A stretch of 55,696 nt of DNA from CAWEEP01 sp963808125 (lineage in GTDB: Bacteria; Chloroflexota; Dormibacteria; Aeolococcales; Aeolococcaceae): the NCBI GenBank assembly GCA_963808125.1, contig CAWEEP010000004.1:1-55696 (forward strand). Reading direction: 5' to 3'. Both the position numbers and the translations under genes were made by a program. The notes under the pieces were generated by a model. The model was given only the letters and a program-made list of their open reading frames with translations. It was not told the origin of the DNA and did not search any database. Positions 19,500 to 27,194 of this stretch are shown in pieces (position 1 is the first letter of the stretch; the number at the start of each line of letters is the position of its first letter).

Positions 19500-20281
19500 T
19501 GGGGCTCGACGGGGGGCGGCTGGCCGCCGTGGCGCGAAAGGAGGCGCGTGAATACCGCCGCACGCCGTTCATCATCGGCGCCATGGCAGTGCTTCCCTTC
19601 ATCTTCATGATCAACCCTGTGATCACGATCTTCGCGATCGGTGTCGCCGTCAAATCCGCGACGGTCGCCAAGGCGGTGGGCGCCACCTTCCTTGTCCTCC
19701 TGGTCGTTCCAGCCGTCATCCCTGCCACCATCGCCGCCTACTCGGTGGTGGGGGAGCGGGACCAGGGCACCCTGGAGCCGCTGCTCACCACACCCGTGCG
19801 TCGAGGGGAGATCCTGATCGGCAAGTCGCTGGCCGCCGTCGTGCCCGCGGTCGGGATCGCCTACATCCTGTTCGCCCTGGTGGTGATCCTGGCCCACTTC
19901 TTCGCCGGCAACCCCACCGTGGCCGCGGATCTGACCAACGGCTCGCACATCCTCGCCGAGGCGCTCTTCGCGCCGCTGCTGGCCGCCTGGTCGATCGGGG
20001 TTGGCACCGCGATCTCGGCGCGATCCAGCGACGTGCGGATCGCACAGCAGCTGGGAACGCTGGCCAGCCTTCCGCCCCTCGCGGTGACTGCCCTGGTGTC
20101 GTTCCAGATCGTGCCCCTGGGGGTGTGGACTGCGGTGGGGTTCGGGCTCGGGTTGCTGGTCATCGACATCGCCATGTGGCGGGCGGTCGTGGCCACGTTC
20201 GACCGGGAGCGACTCGATTACCGGCTTCCGGGCCACGAAGGTGACGGGCGTGGGCCCCGGCGACAGCGTCGGGCCGGGTGA
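19496..20281 (+). CDS. ABC-2 type transporter permease
   Basis: Integral membrane partner of the preceding ATPase. The start region overlaps the ATPase stop, so the pair is translationally coupled. About six hydrophobic segments are visible, for example FIIGAMAVLPFIFMINPVIT, ATFLVLLVVPAVIPATIAAY, AVGIAYILFALVVILAHFFA and FGLGLLVIDIAMW. Between segments two and three lies GERDQGTLEPLLTTPVRRGE. This is the conserved cytoplasmic coupling block of NatB/ABC-2 permeases (E-R-x-x-G-T-L-E-P-L-L-x-T-P). The last 25 residues are basic and hydrophilic. Confidence 0.9.
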   Translation: MMGLDGGRLAAVARKEAREYRRTPFIIGAMAVLPFIFMINPVITIFAIGVAVKSATVAKAVGATFLVLLVVPAVIPATIAAYSVVGERDQGTLEPLLTTPVRRGEILIGKSLAAVVPAVGIAYILFALVVILAHFFAGNPTVAADLTNGSHILAEALFAPLLAAWSIGVGTAISARSSDVRIAQQLGTLASLPPLAVTALVSFQIVPLGVWTAVGFGLGLLVIDIAMWRAVVATFDRERLDYRLPGHEGDGRGPRRQRRAG

Positions 20282-20314
20282 GGTGCGGCGGATACAAGCA
20301 TAGGAGGCTCGAGA

Positions 20315-20632
20315 ATGGGCGAAGCGACAATCCGTCTCTCACGGGCAGGAAGCGCCAGCCCCCTGCTGGGGATGGAGACCTTCAATATCTCCGTCGATGG
20401 CAGGGTGGTGGGCGCCATCGCCGCGGGAGAGACCGTCGAGGTGTCAGTCACCCCGGGCCGGCACTCGTTGCGTCTGTTGGGCCGGGGCCGGAACCGAAGC
20501 CCGCTCCGTGCCCTCGAGGTCGCCGAGGACGAGGTCGTGAGCTACCGCTGCCACGGTCCCCGGTACGGCCCGCCGCATATCGTGGCGGCACTCATCAAAC
20601 CAGATCTCTGGATCACGCTAAGGCCAGAGTGA
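20315..20632 (+). CDS. Small protein of unknown function (105 aa)
   Basis: No family recognised with confidence. The start is well supported: AGGAGG lies 9 nt before ATG 20315. The sequence is beta-rich: TFNISVDGRVVGAIAAGETV, then EVSVTPGRHSLRLLGRGRNR. This recalls PEGA-like or carbohydrate-handling beta domains in which a short ligand loop follows 'GxH.l'. It has no signal peptide or membrane segment. It follows the ABC permease by 33 nt and may belong to the same transcript. Composition is ordinary for the window up to its stop, after which GC falls. Confidence 0.65.
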   Translation: MGEATIRLSRAGSASPLLGMETFNISVDGRVVGAIAAGETVEVSVTPGRHSLRLLGRGRNRSPLRALEVAEDEVVSYRCHGPRYGPPHIVAALIKPDLWITLRPE

Positions 20633-21011
20633 TTGCGGACGCTTCAGAGGAACTCTGCGGTCGGTATTCCACCAGGTCAGCGGCGTTCTATCGACCATCT
20701 GGCGTCGCTGGACCGTCAGGTGTCATTCCCCAAGACTGGGGCAGCGGAGGGTGCTCCTACTGCCACTGGGGCAAAGCGCCCAAACCACATAGCCGTCCCA
20801 GATGCAGTCCGGTCACTGGAGCACTGCACGCGCGACGCGATGGCACCCACTGCAACGGCCGGGTGACCGAGCCAGCGTTGTCGGAGGTCGGGTATCGCTC
20901 CCCATCGGCGGCTTGAGCAGACGATGCCAACCCCCCAGACGAACCCTAGGAGCCTTTCAGGCATCTCGTGCACAATGTCCCTGGACGCCAACCCCGAGGA
21001 GTCCGCAATAT
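20633..21011 (+). other. 379-nt intergenic stretch with lower GC
   Basis: No convincing gene on either strand: short reading frames here lack start signals and protein-like composition. G+C is visibly below that of the flanks, with several A/T-rich words (for example GCAATATATGG at the right end). It forms the left part of the suspected acquired island ending near 21830. Confidence 0.5.
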
Positions 21012-21572
21012 ATGGCTACTATGAGTCGGCGCACAGGGGTGGCAACAATACGCTTTGAAGCCACTCTGCACACGATCGAGAGGTGGACTGTCTTGCGCTT
21101 GCCAGAGGAGGCGAGCGGGAAACTGCCGTCGCGCGGGCAGGTGGCGGTAGAGGGAACAATCAATGGCCATGGGTTCCAGACGGTGTTGGAACCAGACGGC
21201 TGTTTCGGCCACTGGATGAGGATTGATGGAGAGCTACAACAAACCGCAGCTTTGAGCGCGGGTGACACGGCGACCCTCGAAATTGAGCTCCTCAAAGACT
21301 GGCCGGAGCCGAACGTGCCACAGGATTTTGCGATAGCTCTGGCAGCCGCCCCTCAGAAGATCCACAACCTATGGAGAGACATAACCCCGATGGCGCGTTG
21401 GGAATGGGTTCGCTGGGTCAATGCAACCCAAAACCCTGACACGCGCAAGCGGCGGGTCGAAGTAAGCATCTCGAAGATGAGGAGCGGGAGGCGACGGCCC
21501 TGCTGTTTCAACCTCGCCGCATGCACCGACCCGAACCTGTCAAGAAGCGGCAGGCTTATCGAGCCAGTGTGA
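21012..21572 (+). CDS. DUF1905 / YdeI-OmdA-type protein
   Basis: Resembles the YdeI/OmpD-associated family (bacteriocin-protection YdeI), whose biochemical role is not settled. An N-terminal DUF1905-like barrel reads IRFEATLHTIERWTVLRLPE, then GQVAVEGTINGHGFQTVLEP and GDTATLEIELLKDWPEP. It is followed by the OmdA helix region VPQDFAIALAAAPQKIHNLW with MARWEWVRWVNATQNPDTRK. ATG 21012 is chosen because the conserved domain begins within 15 residues. The last 25 residues look wrong for the family, and another frame continues better, so a frameshift near 21490 is possible. Codon use (ATA, CTA, ACA) and GC differ from the neighbours, which suggests horizontal transfer. Confidence 0.75.
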   Translation: MATMSRRTGVATIRFEATLHTIERWTVLRLPEEASGKLPSRGQVAVEGTINGHGFQTVLEPDGCFGHWMRIDGELQQTAALSAGDTATLEIELLKDWPEPNVPQDFAIALAAAPQKIHNLWRDITPMARWEWVRWVNATQNPDTRKRRVEVSISKMRSGRRRPCCFNLAACTDPNLSRSGRLIEPV

Positions 21573-21819
21573 TTCGTCGCTGGTCGGGAGTTGGGACTTC
21601 ACCGTCTTCGTCTCCGTTGGATTCGACGAGACCCTGCGCCGTGCACGGAGGCGCGACGTGACACTCTTCGGTTCTCGCGAAGAGGTCGAGCGGCGCTACC
21701 GCGACAGGTACATCCCGGACCAGAAGCTGTGCTTCGCGGCGGCCCGTCCAGCCCAGTTCGCCGACCTGGTCGTGCACAACGTCGACCCACCTCGCCCGCT
21801 GCCGCAGGGAAGAGCCTGA
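21571..21819 (+). pseudogene. 3' remnant of a uridine kinase-like gene
   Basis: An 82-codon reading with no start codon of its own. It matches the C-terminal part of bacterial uridine kinase-type P-loop enzymes: SWDFTVFVSVGFDETLRRA, RRDVTLFGSREEVERRYR, RYIPDQKLCFAAARPAQFAD and LVVHNVDPPRP. The nucleotide-binding N-terminal half, with its Walker A motif, is missing. It begins at the right edge of the low-GC island directly after the YdeI-like gene, as if the 5' part was replaced by the inserted DNA. No catalytic function is expected. Confidence 0.6.
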
Positions 21820-21868
21820 GGTTCAGAGCATCACGACGCGGACGGAGCGGGATGGAATCCTTCTGGGC

Positions 21869-22906
21869 TCACGGAGCTTGGCGGATGCCGGTGTCTCCTG
21901 ATGCAGCCGGAGGAACCAATGGCTTCTCCTCGTGAGCCGAGCCCGGGTCGCCGCCCACCGTCAGGACGACGTTCCCCGTCTTGAACTTCGTTTCGACGTA
22001 CCTGGTCGCCTCGACGACCTCCTCCAGGGGGTAGCGCCGGTCGATGACGGCCCGGTACTGACCTGCCTCGATGAGCCCCTTCAGGAAGACGACGTCCTCC
22101 TTCGTGAAATGGGGCGGAATGAAGAAGGACACTCGTTTCTTGCCGATCCGCGCGGTCCAGAGTGCCAGAGCCAGGTTCCGAAACCCATCGGTGGCGAGGA
22201 AAACTCCGCCCCGCTTCAGGGAGCCGCGGCAGCGCCGGAAGGTCAGATTGCCGACGGCGTCGAGGATGGCGTCGTAGGCCTGCCCGTTCTTGGTGAAGTC
22301 CTCTTGCGCGGAGTCGATGACGTCGCCAGCTCCGAGCGACCTCACGAGCCCGGCGGTCTTGGTGTTGCAGACAGCGGTGACCTCGGCTCCGAAGGAACGG
22401 GCCAGTTGCACCGCGGCGGTGCCGATGGACCCCGAGGCGCCGTAGACGAGGATCGTCTGCCCCTTCTGCAGATGGGCTGGCCGCAGGGCGTTCAAGGCCA
22501 GGATCGCCCCGTCGCAGACTGCCGCCGCCGCCTCGAAGCTCGTGCCGGTCGGCATGGGCGCCAGGGCGCCAGCGGCTCGCATGCAGAGGAACTCCGCGTG
22601 GGCACCGAACTTCCATGGATTGATGCCGAAGACGAGGTCGCCGATCGCGAACTCGGTGACGGTTGCTCCGACCGCGTCGACCTCTCCGGCCAGGTCGCTG
22701 CCGAGGATCCGTCGCTTCGGCCGCCGGAGGCCGGTGACGACGCGGGTGACGAATGGCTCGGCCGCGCGAAGTCCGCAGTCCGTCCGGCTGACCGTCGTTG
22801 CGCGGATCCTGACCCGGACTTCGTCGTCCTTGGGGAGGGGCCGCGCAATCTCTTCGAGGCGCAGGACGTCCGGTGGCCCGTACCTGTCATGGACAACCGC
22901 TCTCAT
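21869..22906 (-). CDS. NAD(P)-dependent MDR oxidoreductase (quinone-oxidoreductase type)
   Basis: Zinc-independent medium-chain dehydrogenase/reductase. The 345-residue protein is intact on the minus strand. The GroES-like N-terminal domain includes MRAVVHDRYGPPDVLRLEEI and GSDLAGEVDAVGATVTEFAI. The Rossmann NADPH site VYGASGSIGTAAVQLARSFG lies near residues 150-170, and LDAVGNLTFRRCRGSLKRGG follows. The ATG at 22906 has AGGA about 7 nt upstream. A related but distinct MDR gene lies 236 nt upstream in the same orientation; there is no obvious shared operator. The substrate is not predictable. Confidence 0.9.
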   Translation of the reverse strand: MRAVVHDRYGPPDVLRLEEIARPLPKDDEVRVRIRATTVSRTDCGLRAAEPFVTRVVTGLRRPKRRILGSDLAGEVDAVGATVTEFAIGDLVFGINPWKFGAHAEFLCMRAAGALAPMPTGTSFEAAAAVCDGAILALNALRPAHLQKGQTILVYGASGSIGTAAVQLARSFGAEVTAVCNTKTAGLVRSLGAGDVIDSAQEDFTKNGQAYDAILDAVGNLTFRRCRGSLKRGGVFLATDGFRNLALALWTARIGKKRVSFFIPPHFTKEDVVFLKGLIEAGQYRAVIDRRYPLEEVVEATRYVETKFKTGNVVLTVGGDPGSAHEEKPLVPPAASGDTGIRQAP

Positions 22907-23142
22907 GAGTTCCTCGTGCTCAACCGTTGGGGGTGGGCGGTGGGGCGGGTGAGAATGGTTGCGTCGGCCCTGACCACCCACGAGTGGGGAGGATGCCGTC
23001 GACCGCACGCACGGCTCAGACACTACTCCGGCGGTGGCGGAACGGCGCCACCCGTACCTTCGCGCGCAAGCAGCACCGCGGGCAGGCGCCGGCCGAGGGC
23101 GCATGTCCTCCGTCTGTGCCGAGCGCGGCGCGTTGTGGCCCG

Positions 23143-24063
23143 CTACTGGACGGCGACGGCGAGCTTGCCCAGGGTCCCCGCCCGGAAGTCGGCGATCGCG
23201 ACGGGCACCTCGGATAGCGCGTAGGTGCGGGTGATCGGGACCCGCAGCCGTCCCGCCAGGACGTCGGTCGCCAGACGGTCGAGGACCTGGGCGTCGGGAT
23301 TCGCCATCACCGCGACCGCGGCCGGATGCTGGGCCACCCCGTAGCCGATGGTCGATGCGAGGCGCCCTCCCGGGGCGAGGAGCGGCGTGAGCTGGGAGGC
23401 GTCGCCAGCCAGGTGGATGACGGCGGACAACCCGCCGGGCGCGAGCGCCCGCACCTGGGAGGAGAGATCGCCGGTGCGGTCGATGACGTGGTTGGCCCCC
23501 AGGCCGGTGACAAACTCGAACTCCGCCCCGGGCAAGGCGGTGGCGAGGACCGTGACGCCGGCGGCATGGGCGTATTGGATGGCGAGAGCGCCGACCCCCC
23601 CGGTCGCCCCGGCGATCAGGACGATGTCGCCGGGAACGGGCCCCGCCGCCGCCAACGCCGCAAGAGCAGCGGCGCCGGCGAGACCGACCGCTCCGGCCGA
23701 GGCCTCCTCCAGACCCGCTGGCAGCGGGGCGACGCCGATCGACTCGCCGACCGTGACGCACTCGCCGAAACCTCCATCGCCCAGATAGGGCTTCGTGACG
23801 ACGCCGAACACCGGGTCGCCGGTCTTGAACCGCGAGGCCCCTTCGCCGACCGCGGTCACCTTGCCGGCGAAGTCCTTGCCGATCACCACCGGGAAACGGT
23901 GCTCCATGGCTCCCTTGAGCATGCCGGAGGCAACCGCGACGTCGAACCCGTTGATCGATGAGGTGCGGACCCGGACGAGCACCTCGCCCGGACCCGGGAC
24001 CGGGATCGGGATGTCGGTGAGATGGGGTCCCGCGCCGTCGTCGTCAATCACTACCGCCCGCAT
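23143..24063 (-). CDS. NADPH:quinone reductase-like MDR oxidoreductase
   Basis: A 306-residue zinc-independent MDR protein, intact. It has MRAVVIDDDGAGPHLTDIPI, then IPVPGPGEVLVRVRTSSING, VIGKDFAGKVTAVGEGASRF, and the nucleotide-binding loop IAGATGGVGALAIQYAHAAG near residues 146-165. Its C terminus RVPITRTYALSEVPVAIADF is typical of the quinone oxidoreductase branch. ATG 24063 is preceded by AGAGGAG. It is divergent from the PH-like protein at 24191, with 127 nt between. The two MDR genes differ enough that recent duplication is unlikely. Confidence 0.9.
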   Translation of the reverse strand: MRAVVIDDDGAGPHLTDIPIPVPGPGEVLVRVRTSSINGFDVAVASGMLKGAMEHRFPVVIGKDFAGKVTAVGEGASRFKTGDPVFGVVTKPYLGDGGFGECVTVGESIGVAPLPAGLEEASAGAVGLAGAAALAALAAAGPVPGDIVLIAGATGGVGALAIQYAHAAGVTVLATALPGAEFEFVTGLGANHVIDRTGDLSSQVRALAPGGLSAVIHLAGDASQLTPLLAPGGRLASTIGYGVAQHPAAVAVMANPDAQVLDRLATDVLAGRLRVPITRTYALSEVPVAIADFRAGTLGKLAVAVQ

Positions 24064-24190
24064 TGCCGGCTCCTCTGGATGTCCGCGTGGACCACCATGT
24101 TCCGCCGAACGTACCATCCCGGGGCGAGACCTCCGCTCCCACTCCCGGGGGCGCAGTTCCCCTGCCCCGGCGCCACCGTGACGGACGGAG

Positions 24191-24739
24191 GTGTCACGGG
24201 CCCCTGAGGTCGACTTTCGCCGCGTGGCGCCCAGCCGGGTCTTGGCGGTCGCGCATTGTCCCGTCTTGGGGGTGTTCGCGACCCTCGTCGCGGCCGTATC
24301 CCTGCTGGACCGATTCATGCCCGGGCTGGCCTGGTCCCTGGCGATGGCGGGACCTCTGGTGACGCTCGCCTGCCATTGGTTCCGGATGGGGGTGATGAGC
24401 CGGGGCCCGAAGTTGATCGTCCTCAACCTCGTGTCCATGCGCCGCATCGCGACCGATCACATTCGAGGCTTTCGGATCGGGGGATCTCCATTTGAGCACC
24501 CGGACCTGCCGATCCGCGTCCTCTCCGGGGCCGTCGCGCGCACCGCGACCGGGCGGTATTGGCCACTGCCGAACGATCGTGACGAACATCTGGCCGGCCT
24601 GCAGGCGCGACCAGCCTCCTCCTGGTCCTCCGCGCCCGATCGTCCGCCCGGTGACATTCCCGGGCACTGGGCAAGCCGGGTGTTCTCGTATCCTCACCCC
24701 GCCGCAGCGCACCCCCGCCACGGACCGAGGAGGCAACCC
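24191..24739 (+). CDS. Membrane protein with bacterial PH-like domain
   Basis: Probable inner-membrane protein of unknown role. Two adjacent hydrophobic segments (VLAVAHCPVLGVFATLVAAV and FMPGLAWSLAMAGPLVTLAC) precede MSRGPKLIVLNLVSMRRIAT with DHIRGFRIGG. This is the usual layout of short bacterial PH-domain proteins, where the first strands follow the helices. No stop codon separates it from the YciI gene, which continues in the same frame. I give 24739 only as the base before the YciI start. Either the two are fused or an indel removed the stop. GTG 24191 has GGAG immediately upstream, which is too close to be decisive. Confidence 0.55.
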
Positions 24740-25042
24740 ATGGCTGAATGGATCTACTTCATCCACACCCCACGGGACGACTTCGCTGCGACGATGACGG
24801 TGGAGGAGCGGCGCGTCTGGGGCGAGCACTCCGAGCGCTTGCAGAGGCTCCTCGACGACGGGACCCTGGTCATGGCCGGCCCGACGCTGGGCAGGATCAA
24901 CATGGGCGTCGCCGTCATCGAGGCCCCCGACGAGCCATCCGCGCGCCGGATCATGGAGGACGATCCGACCGTCTCGAGTGGCCTGGCATCGGGCGAGCTG
25001 CGCGGTTTCTCTGTCGCCTACCTGCGCGGCCGCCCGCGCTGA
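24740..25042 (+). CDS. YciI-like (YCII-related) protein
   Basis: Small dimeric alpha/beta barrel protein of the YCII family; the function in the cell is mostly unknown. The 100-residue product has WIYFIHTPRDDFAATMTVEE near the start, GEHSERLQRLLDDGTLVMAG in the middle, and EAPDEPSARRIMEDDPTVSS. The His after FI and the Asp-Pro pair match conserved family positions. GAGGAGG about 8 nt before ATG 24740 supports an independent start, although the frame is open to the upstream PH-like gene. The methyltransferase gene follows after only 2-5 nt. Confidence 0.85.
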   Translation: MAEWIYFIHTPRDDFAATMTVEERRVWGEHSERLQRLLDDGTLVMAGPTLGRINMGVAVIEAPDEPSARRIMEDDPTVSSGLASGELRGFSVAYLRGRPR

Positions 25043-25047
25043 CCGTG

Positions 25048-25830
25048 ATGGGGAGCCCTCCGCCGGTGGCCCGCGACGATGCCGACTGGGACGGCGCTCG
25101 GTACGACCGGGTTGCCGCTCCGCAGACACGCTGGGGGCGTGCGGTGGTCGAACGGCTGGCGCTGTCCGGTGGCGAGACCGTCCTCGACGCCGGCTGCGGC
25201 AGCGGTCGGGTCACCGAGATGCTGCTCAGCCGGCTGCCGCGTGGCCGGGTCGTGGCCCTCGACGTCTCGGCGTCGATGCTGGCCGAGGCCCGCCGCCGAC
25301 TGGCCGGCGCCGGTCGCCGCGTCAGCTTCCTGGAATTGGACCTCCTCGACCTGGGGCCCGCGCATCTCCCGGAGGTGGCGCCCCTGGACGCGGTGCTCTC
25401 CACCGCCACCTTCCATTGGGTGACCGACCACGACCGGCTCTTCGCCAACCTGGCGAGCGTGCTCCGCCCGGGTGGGCAGCTGGTCGCCCAGTGCGGCGCC
25501 GAGGGCAACATCGACAACGTCATCCGGGCGGTGCGGTCGCTGGGCGTCGAGCGCGCCGGCACGTGGTTGTACGCATCGCCGGAGGCGACAACCCGCCGCC
25601 TCGAGGCCGCGGGCTTTATCGACGTCGAGGTCTGGGCCCACCCCGAGGCCACCCGGTTCCCGGATGAGGAGGGGTTCGTGGACTTCCTGGAGACGGTCTG
25701 CCTGCGGGAGCACGTGGCCACGCTGCCGCCGGAGCGGCGGCACGCCTTCGCCGCGGAGGTGGCGGCGGTCATGGCCGAGCCCCTGATCGACTACGTCCGC
25801 CTCAACATCGTCGCCCGCCGCGGCGACTGA
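25048..25830 (+). CDS. Class I SAM-dependent methyltransferase
   Basis: Intact, about 260 residues. Motif I VLDAGCGSGRVTEMLLSRL lies near residues 45-63, then RVVALDVSASMLAEARRRL, the acidic block FLELDLLDLG and LSTATFHWVTDHDRLFANLA. The latter is characteristic of trans-aconitate methyltransferase/Tam-like and related small-molecule methyltransferases. RPGGQLVAQCGAEGNID follows. ATG 25048 or the GTG directly before it starts 2-5 nt after the YciI stop, so the two are probably co-transcribed. The substrate is unknown. Confidence 0.88.
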   Translation: MGSPPPVARDDADWDGARYDRVAAPQTRWGRAVVERLALSGGETVLDAGCGSGRVTEMLLSRLPRGRVVALDVSASMLAEARRRLAGAGRRVSFLELDLLDLGPAHLPEVAPLDAVLSTATFHWVTDHDRLFANLASVLRPGGQLVAQCGAEGNIDNVIRAVRSLGVERAGTWLYASPEATTRRLEAAGFIDVEVWAHPEATRFPDEEGFVDFLETVCLREHVATLPPERRHAFAAEVAAVMAEPLIDYVRLNIVARRGD

Positions 25831-25855
25831 GGCGAACCGCTGCCCCCGGCTCCTC

Positions 25856-26305
25856 TCAGGACTCCAGGGCGGCGATCAGCTCTTCCTGGAGGTAGCCGAG
25901 GGCCAGGATGACGCGGAACTCCGGTTTGTCTCGCAGCGTGGCGTCTGAGCTCAGCTCCCAGCCGTCCTGCTCGACGCCGAGCAGGGCACCGGCGGCGAGC
26001 CGGAGGTGGTTGAGGCCCCGGACCCAGGCCAGCGTCTGCGCCTCGGTGAGCGGAGACATGTCCTCTCCGGAGTCCAGGCAGTCGCGGATCACCCGCAGGT
26101 CGGCCTCCCGGCCACGGTCGATCTCCGGACGGACCCAGTGGTCGTACTCCCTCTCCATCTCCGCGTCCGCGTAGGCGACCGGCGCCGTCCGGGCGACGTG
26201 GCCGAGGTGGGGGGAGAGCTGGTCGACGATGTCCCGGATCGCCGTGCGCTCGTCGGCGTCGAGCTGGAGCTGGACGCGACCCCGACGCCGCCGGACCCTG
26301 GCCAT
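25856..26305 (-). CDS. DUF2017 family protein, clpS neighbour
   Basis: A 149-residue helical protein of unknown function. It starts with a basic segment (MARVRRRRGRVQLQLDADER), then LSPHLGHVARTAPVAYADAE, and the family-like middle DADLRVIRDCLDSGEDMSPL read as ADLRVIRDCLDSG plus TEAQTLAWVRGLNHLRLAAG. It ends in LALGYLQEELIAAL. DUF2017 genes are regularly found next to clpS in actinobacteria and relatives, as here (15 nt downstream of clpS). A role with the ClpS/ClpC degradation pathway is plausible but unproven. Confidence 0.8.
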   Translation of the reverse strand: MARVRRRRGRVQLQLDADERTAIRDIVDQLSPHLGHVARTAPVAYADAEMEREYDHWVRPEIDRGREADLRVIRDCLDSGEDMSPLTEAQTLAWVRGLNHLRLAAGALLGVEQDGWELSSDATLRDKPEFRVILALGYLQEELIAALES

Positions 26306-26320
26306 GCCTCGCCTACGCCA

Positions 26321-26635
26321 CTACCGGTGGGTGAGGGTCGCCTGGAGCCCGAAACCGTGGAGTTGGGAGACCGACACCTCGGCCTGCTCTCTCGGCTGGG
26401 TGGCCACCACCGCCTTGCCCTCGTGGTGGACCTGGAGCACCAAGCGGGTCGCCGTCTCGAAGTCGAAGCCGAAGAGCCGCCGGAAGACCAGCACGACATA
26501 CGACATCAGCGTGATCGGATCGTTCCAGACGACCACGCTCCATCCCTGGTCGCGAAGGGGTGCCGATCCTTCCCCGCCGGTGCCTCCACCTGAGCTCGTG
26601 TCGGGGCGGGGGGCAGGATGATCGCCGAGAGGCAT
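26321..26635 (-). CDS. clpS: ATP-dependent Clp protease adaptor ClpS
   Basis: Adaptor that delivers N-degron substrates to ClpC/ClpA. The 104-residue protein has the core VVVWNDPITLMSYVVLVFRR (substrate-pocket Asn-Asp), then LFGFDFETATRLVLQVHHEG and KAVVATQPREQAEVSVSQLH. Its partner clpC is encoded 2.1 kb away on the other strand. ATG 26635 has no clear SD. A TACGCT hexamer (26645-26650, minus strand) ends 9 nt upstream, consistent with a leaderless or near-leaderless mRNA. The N-terminal 28 residues are Gly/Pro-rich and disordered. Confidence 0.93.
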   Translation of the reverse strand: MPLGDHPAPRPDTSSGGGTGGEGSAPLRDQGWSVVVWNDPITLMSYVVLVFRRLFGFDFETATRLVLQVHHEGKAVVATQPREQAEVSVSQLHGFGLQATLTHR

Positions 26636-26706
26636 CGGACCTCAAGCGTAGACCACCGGGGGGCTCGCCGGACGATGCTCGACGCCTGGGCTGAGGCCCG
26701 GGCGGA

Positions 26707-26913
26707 TCACCGCGCCGAGGGGACGTCCGAGAGGTCGAAGATGTCCTTCCAGACGGCGTGGGTCTGAGCCGGCTTGGGGGAGGGGCACTCGAGGATCGCC
26801 TGGAGAGGCAGCTCGCAGGAGTGGCAGACGATCCAGATGGGCCCTGGGTCGGTGATGCGGCGCTCCAAGCGGTGCTTGTGGCCGCACTCTTCGCAGGTGA
26901 TGGTGACCCTCAT
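26707..26913 (-). CDS. Small zinc-ribbon protein (68 aa)
   Basis: Unknown function. Two Cys pairs are visible: ITCEECGHKHRLERR near the N terminus and IWIVCHSCELPLQ about 20 residues later, spaced as in a single treble-clef/zinc ribbon. The C-terminal half (THAVWKDIFDLSDVPSAR) is acidic and helical. It is encoded upstream of clpS on the same strand, about 70 nt before it, and is divergent from rpsA. Coding potential is supported by the paired Cys and by the lack of a better frame. It may be a regulatory or rRNA-binding ribbon, but nothing here decides this. Confidence 0.6.
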   Translation of the reverse strand: MRVTITCEECGHKHRLERRITDPGPIWIVCHSCELPLQAILECPSPKPAQTHAVWKDIFDLSDVPSAR

Positions 26914-27050
26914 CGCGGTGCAGAGCGTCCCACCGGGGTGCGACGCGCCCTCCTAGGGTCCTGTATTGCCCCGGTCACGGCTTGCAACGAATCCCTGACG
27001 CCGGGTCCCGGCAGGGCTGGACATCGGTCGGCAATCGGGTTGGGCTACCC

Positions 27051-27059
27051 TGCTATTCT
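27051..27059 (+). promoter_or_regulatory. Extended -10 promoter candidate for rpsA
   Basis: TGCTATTCT contains TG-n-TATTCT, close to the extended -10 consensus TGnTATAAT. No good -35 is seen 17 nt upstream. It would leave a leader of about 130 nt before the rpsA start. Confidence 0.45.
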
Positions 27060-27147
27060 GCCGATGTCGCACGGCAACGACGCAAACGCGTCTGTTCATC
27101 GCCCCCACGCGACATCCATTCAGGGCACCGCTGCCCGATCCCGCGGC

Positions 27148-27165
27148 GGGACGGCCGTCCGTCCC
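27148..27165 (+). promoter_or_regulatory. Leader hairpin upstream of rpsA
   Basis: GGGACGG pairs perfectly with CCGTCCC around the loop CCGT. It ends about 20 nt before the AAGGAG ribosome-binding site, inside the proposed long rpsA leader. Confidence 0.4.
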
Positions 27166-27194
27166 CGGACGCAGGCGAGAACCGAAGGAGACCA

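Noticed and set aside
20716..20991. 91-codon minus-strand frame in the low-GC gap
   Set aside because: No SD, no motif and unusual Arg/Ser/Ala composition. I treat the stretch as non-coding.
22907..23142. Possible regulatory RNA or small gene between the two MDR genes
   Set aside because: No promoter pair, hairpin with a T run, or protein-like frame was found in the 236 nt.
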